A program made the position numbers and the translations under genes. DNA of 64,000 nt from Brevibacillus composti (lineage in GTDB: Bacteria > Bacillota > Bacilli > Brevibacillales > Brevibacillaceae): positions 1,957,501-2,021,500 of the forward strand of contig NZ_CP066308.1 of the NCBI RefSeq assembly GCF_016406105.1, written 5' to 3'. The notes beneath the pieces were generated by a model. The model was not told the origin of the DNA. It ran no database searches and saw only the letters and a list, made by a program, of their open reading frames with translations. Numbering within the stretch: position 1 is the stretch's first letter; each line of letters begins with the position of its first letter. Positions 61,464-64,000 of this stretch are shown one piece after another.

Positions 61464-62459
61464 GTGAAACCGTCGGGCCATCAACCGCCGGCTGATTCGA
61501 TGACAGTGACAGCGCCGCACCGGATCCAGGTGGTGTTTCGCCAGCCAGATCGGGTCAAACTGCCGGAAACCCTGTCCGAGAAAGTGCGTACAACCGCTCC
61601 CGGCAATGTGGCTGCGGCCTTTGAGGAACTGGAGAAGCTGATCGGATTGCAGGAAGCCAAGAAGCTGATGTACGAAATCCACGCGCTGCTCAGGATCAAC
61701 AAAGAGCGGGAAAAATACAGCTTGAAGTTGGAAAAGCAAGTGTATCATATGGTATTTAAAGGAAACCCGGGGACGGGCAAGACGACGGTCGCCCGGTTGT
61801 TTGGCAAGATTTTCCGCGAGATGGGGATTCTCAGCAAGGGCCATCTGATCGAAGTGGAAAGGGCCGATCTGGTCGGAGAATTTATCGGCCACACCGCGCA
61901 AAAGACGAGAGAGCTGGTGAAAAAGGCGTTAGGCGGAATCTTGTTTATTGACGAGGCATACTCGCTCGCGCGCGGAGGAGAAAAGGACTTCGGCAAAGAG
62001 GCCATCGATTGCCTCACCAAAGCCCTGGAGGATTACAGCAATGATTTTATCTGCATTTTAGCAGGCTATACGGACGAGATGGATGCCTTTCTGGAGTTGA
62101 ATCCCGGCTTGCCGTCTCGTTTTCCGATTCAGCTCCAATTCGCCGATTACTCCGTAGACGACTTGATCAAGATCGCGGAGACGATGGTGGAAGGGAAAGA
62201 ATACAAACTGTCCCCAGGCGCCAAGGATCGGCTGCGGCTGCACCTCAGCCGGATGCGGCAGGAGATGCTGGACGCCAATTTCAGCAATGCCCGGTATGTC
62301 CGCAATGCCATAGAACAGGCCATTCGCAAGCAGGCCGTTCGCTTGTTGACGGTCGCCGAGCCGACAAAGGAAGATGTGATGAGCCTGTTGCCGGAGGATT
62401 TCGTCTGGCCGTCTCCCAAAGCGGCCGGTAGCGACTGGAGCAAACTGTGGTATGATTAG
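61464..62459 (+). CDS. spoVK: Stage V sporulation protein K, AAA+ ATPase
   Basis: A 331-residue AAA+ ATPase of the CbxX/CfqX group. Walker A GNPGTGKTT is at ~102, Walker B GGILFIDEAYSL (~155), sensor-1 ILAGYTDEM and the arginine finger region PGLPSRFPI (~212). In B. subtilis SpoVK is a mother-cell protein required for spore maturation. GTG 61464 follows GGCAGGTGATC. It has a ~50-residue unstructured N-terminus. It is 21 bp upstream of hflX; this order matches B. subtilis spoVK-ynbA-ynbB. Confidence 0.93.
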   Translation: MKPSGHQPPADSMTVTAPHRIQVVFRQPDRVKLPETLSEKVRTTAPGNVAAAFEELEKLIGLQEAKKLMYEIHALLRINKEREKYSLKLEKQVYHMVFKGNPGTGKTTVARLFGKIFREMGILSKGHLIEVERADLVGEFIGHTAQKTRELVKKALGGILFIDEAYSLARGGEKDFGKEAIDCLTKALEDYSNDFICILAGYTDEMDAFLELNPGLPSRFPIQLQFADYSVDDLIKIAETMVEGKEYKLSPGAKDRLRLHLSRMRQEMLDANFSNARYVRNAIEQAIRKQAVRLLTVAEPTKEDVMSLLPEDFVWPSPKAAGSDWSKLWYD

Positions 62460-62480
62460 GGGAAGAAAGGGCGTGGATCT

Positions 62481-63773
62481 GTGAACGATGGAAGAAAACA
62501 GAAGGAAACAGCCATCCTCGTCGGCTGTTTTTTGGATAACCGAGATATCGAGCGCTCCCGCTTGTCGATGGAGGAGTTGCATGAGCTGGCACGGACAGCG
62601 GATGTAGAGGTCCTGGATGTCATCACGCAAAACCGGGAGCGGATCGATAATGCCTGGTACCTGGGCAGCGGAAAAATCCAGGAGATCGCGCAGCGGGCGC
62701 ATGACCTGGATGTGGATGTGATCATCTTCAACGATGAGCTCTCGCCCAGCCAGACGCGCAATCTGGACCAGGTATTCGACTGCAAGGTAATCGACCGGAC
62801 GCAGCTGATCCTGGATATCTTCGCGGGCCGTGCCCACTCCCGCGAAGGGAAGATCCAGGTGGAGCTGGCCCAGTACAATTATCTCTTACCGCGACTGGCG
62901 GGACAGGGCAAGCAGCTCTCCCGTCTGGGCGGCGGGATCGGTACGCGCGGTCCAGGGGAGACCAAGCTGGAGAGCGACCGCCGTCACATCCGCCGGCGGA
63001 TCAGCGAGCTGAAGGCCCAACTGGCGGAACTGGTGCGCACCCGTCAGCTGCACCGGGAGAGACGGAAGAAAAACAACGTCTTTCAAGTGGCGCTGGTCGG
63101 GTATACCAACGCAGGCAAGTCTACGCTGCTCAATGAACTGACCGCCGCGGAAACCCTGCAGGAAGATAAGCTGTTTGCGACGCTCGACCCGACGACCCGC
63201 CAACTGACATTGCCCAGCGGCATAGAGGTTCTGCTCACGGATACCGTCGGCTTTATCCAGGACCTGCCGACATCGCTGGTTGCCGCTTTCCGCTCCACAC
63301 TGGAGGGCGTGAAGGAAGCCGACCTGATCCTGCACGTGGTCGACGGCCATCATCCCGACCTGGAGATCCATATGGAAGTGGTGCATCGCATCCTGCGCGA
63401 GCTGAAAGCGGAAGAGATCCCGCAGCTCGTCGTCTACAACAAAGCAGACATGATCTTGCCCGGGACATACCTGCCCCCTGCCGAGGACTCGATCGTCATC
63501 TCGGCTTTGCGCGAGGAGGACCGCGCGGAGCTGTTGAAGCGGATCGAACGCTATGTATATGCCTCCTTTGACCGGTACACCTTGATTGTTCCGGCGGAGC
63601 GCGGCGATATTTTGTCGCTTTTGCACCGGGAAGGCGTGGAAATGGAGCAAGAGTTTGACGAAGAAAAATCCACCTACCGGATTTCTGTCCGCGTCAACCG
63701 GGATCATCCGATCTACGGCAGAATCGCTCCGTTTCTCCTGGAGAGACCAGAGACTGTAGAAGAGAGTTGGTAA
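62481..63773 (+). CDS. hflX: GTPase HflX
   Basis: A 430-residue ribosome-associated GTPase that rescues or splits stalled 70S ribosomes, especially under heat or antibiotic stress. The N-terminal HflX domain (WYLGSGKIQEI; IGTRGPGETKLESDRRHI at ~155-172) is followed by the G domain: G1 GYTNAGKST (~207), G3 DTVGFIQDLP (~255), G4 NKAD (~325). GTG 62481 follows GAAAGGGCGTGG. It is followed 7 bp later by the ynbB-like gene, as in B. subtilis. Confidence 0.95.
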   Translation: MNDGRKQKETAILVGCFLDNRDIERSRLSMEELHELARTADVEVLDVITQNRERIDNAWYLGSGKIQEIAQRAHDLDVDVIIFNDELSPSQTRNLDQVFDCKVIDRTQLILDIFAGRAHSREGKIQVELAQYNYLLPRLAGQGKQLSRLGGGIGTRGPGETKLESDRRHIRRRISELKAQLAELVRTRQLHRERRKKNNVFQVALVGYTNAGKSTLLNELTAAETLQEDKLFATLDPTTRQLTLPSGIEVLLTDTVGFIQDLPTSLVAAFRSTLEGVKEADLILHVVDGHHPDLEIHMEVVHRILRELKAEEIPQLVVYNKADMILPGTYLPPAEDSIVISALREEDRAELLKRIERYVYASFDRYTLIVPAERGDILSLLHREGVEMEQEFDEEKSTYRISVRVNRDHPIYGRIAPFLLERPETVEESW

Positions 63774-63780
63774 GAGAAAG

Positions 63781-64000
63781 ATGTTTTCGTTATTTGCACA
63801 CGGGGAGCGGCTGCGCCCCATCGTACAGGAAGTAGAACAGATGATCGCAGGGCGGCATCAAGAGATTGCTGCCCTGGTTGACTTTAATCAATTGAAGGTG
63901 CTTCGTTCGTTTCAGAAGCATCAGGTAAATGAATTTCACTTCGCCCCCTCGACGGGCTACGGCTATGATGACAGCGGCCGGGCCACGCTGGAATCAATTT
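63781..64000 (+). CDS. ynbB: YnbB-like PLP-dependent protein, 3' truncated by the window
   Basis: The frame from ATG 63781 stays open to the end of the window (73 codons). It reads MFSLFAHGERLRPIVQEVEQ and later FHFAPSTGYGYDDSGRATLE, typical of the YnbB / aluminium-resistance family of PLP-dependent aminotransferase-fold (methionine gamma-lyase-like) proteins. The PLP lysine is outside the window. Position after hflX agrees with B. subtilis, where glnR-glnA follow. Confidence 0.88.
   Translation, partial: MFSLFAHGERLRPIVQEVEQMIAGRHQEIAALVDFNQLKVLRSFQKHQVNEFHFAPSTGYGYDDSGRATLESI

Noticed and set aside
1-64000. tRNA, rRNA and CRISPR arrays
   Set aside because: No cloverleaf-like sequence, rRNA segment or regularly spaced direct repeats were found on reading the window.

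Overview
The window comes from an endospore-forming Firmicute of the Paenibacillaceae type; Brevibacillus is the best guess. The gene order tepA-ylzJ-spoIIIE-ymfC / ymfF-ymfH-ymfI-ymfJ-ymfK-rodZ-pgsA-cinA-recA-rny-ymdB-spoVS / miaB-ricA-cotE-mutS-mutL / miaA-hfq / spoVK-hflX-ynbB follows the corresponding Bacillus subtilis chromosome arc. SpoVS, CotE, SpoVK, a YheC/D coat-type ATP-grasp protein and an SLH-domain protein confirm a sporeformer with an S-layer-type envelope. Strong AGGAGG-type ribosome sites and frequent GTG/TTG starts fit the same group. The genus is inferred from gene content; no 16S gene is present.

Layout. 1-8595: end of tepA, ylzJ, the spoIIIE/ftsK translocase, a GntR regulator and a four-gene nucleoside-type BMP/ABC uptake operon. 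8674-10065: a secreted LysM/M23 peptidase and a 51-residue zinc-ribbon protein. 10153-17547: an accessory catabolic block with a PAS-PAS-AAA sigma-54 activator, then 3-hydroxybutyrate dehydrogenase and a branched-chain-type ABC importer with fused permease and ATPase. The block has a -24/-12 promoter, an upstream palindrome and a consensus cre box. 17678-32934: conserved core of M16 peptidase pair, EF-P modification reductase, RodZ, RimO, PgsA, CinA, DEAD-box helicase, RecA/RecX, RNase Y and YmdB. 33051-37170: spoVS, an M19 dipeptidase and the 2-oxoacid:ferredoxin oxidoreductase korAB.

37233-39121 is a complete-looking group IIC intron with its reverse transcriptase, placed a few bases after the korB terminator and 8 bp from the end of the convergent gene. 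39130-47340 is a mixed accessory stretch: YkvI-like permease, MBL hydrolase, methyltransferase, YheC/D, CBS protein, acyltransferase, LipL, SLH protein. 47689-64000 is again core: miaB, ricA, cotE, an amidoligase, mutS, mutL, a CNNM/CorC membrane protein, an RsmJ-like methyltransferase, miaA, hfq, a DUF4184 protein, spoVK, hflX and the start of ynbB.

No tRNA, rRNA, CRISPR array, prophage or recognised defence island was seen. The least explained items are the sigma-54/CcpA-wired hydroxybutyrate-transporter block, the intron that splits a shared terminator, a promoter-terminator structured leader before rny, two hairpins before the CNNM gene (one close to a CsrA site), the amidoligase between cotE and mutS, and a four-copy 9-residue repeat in the MutL linker.
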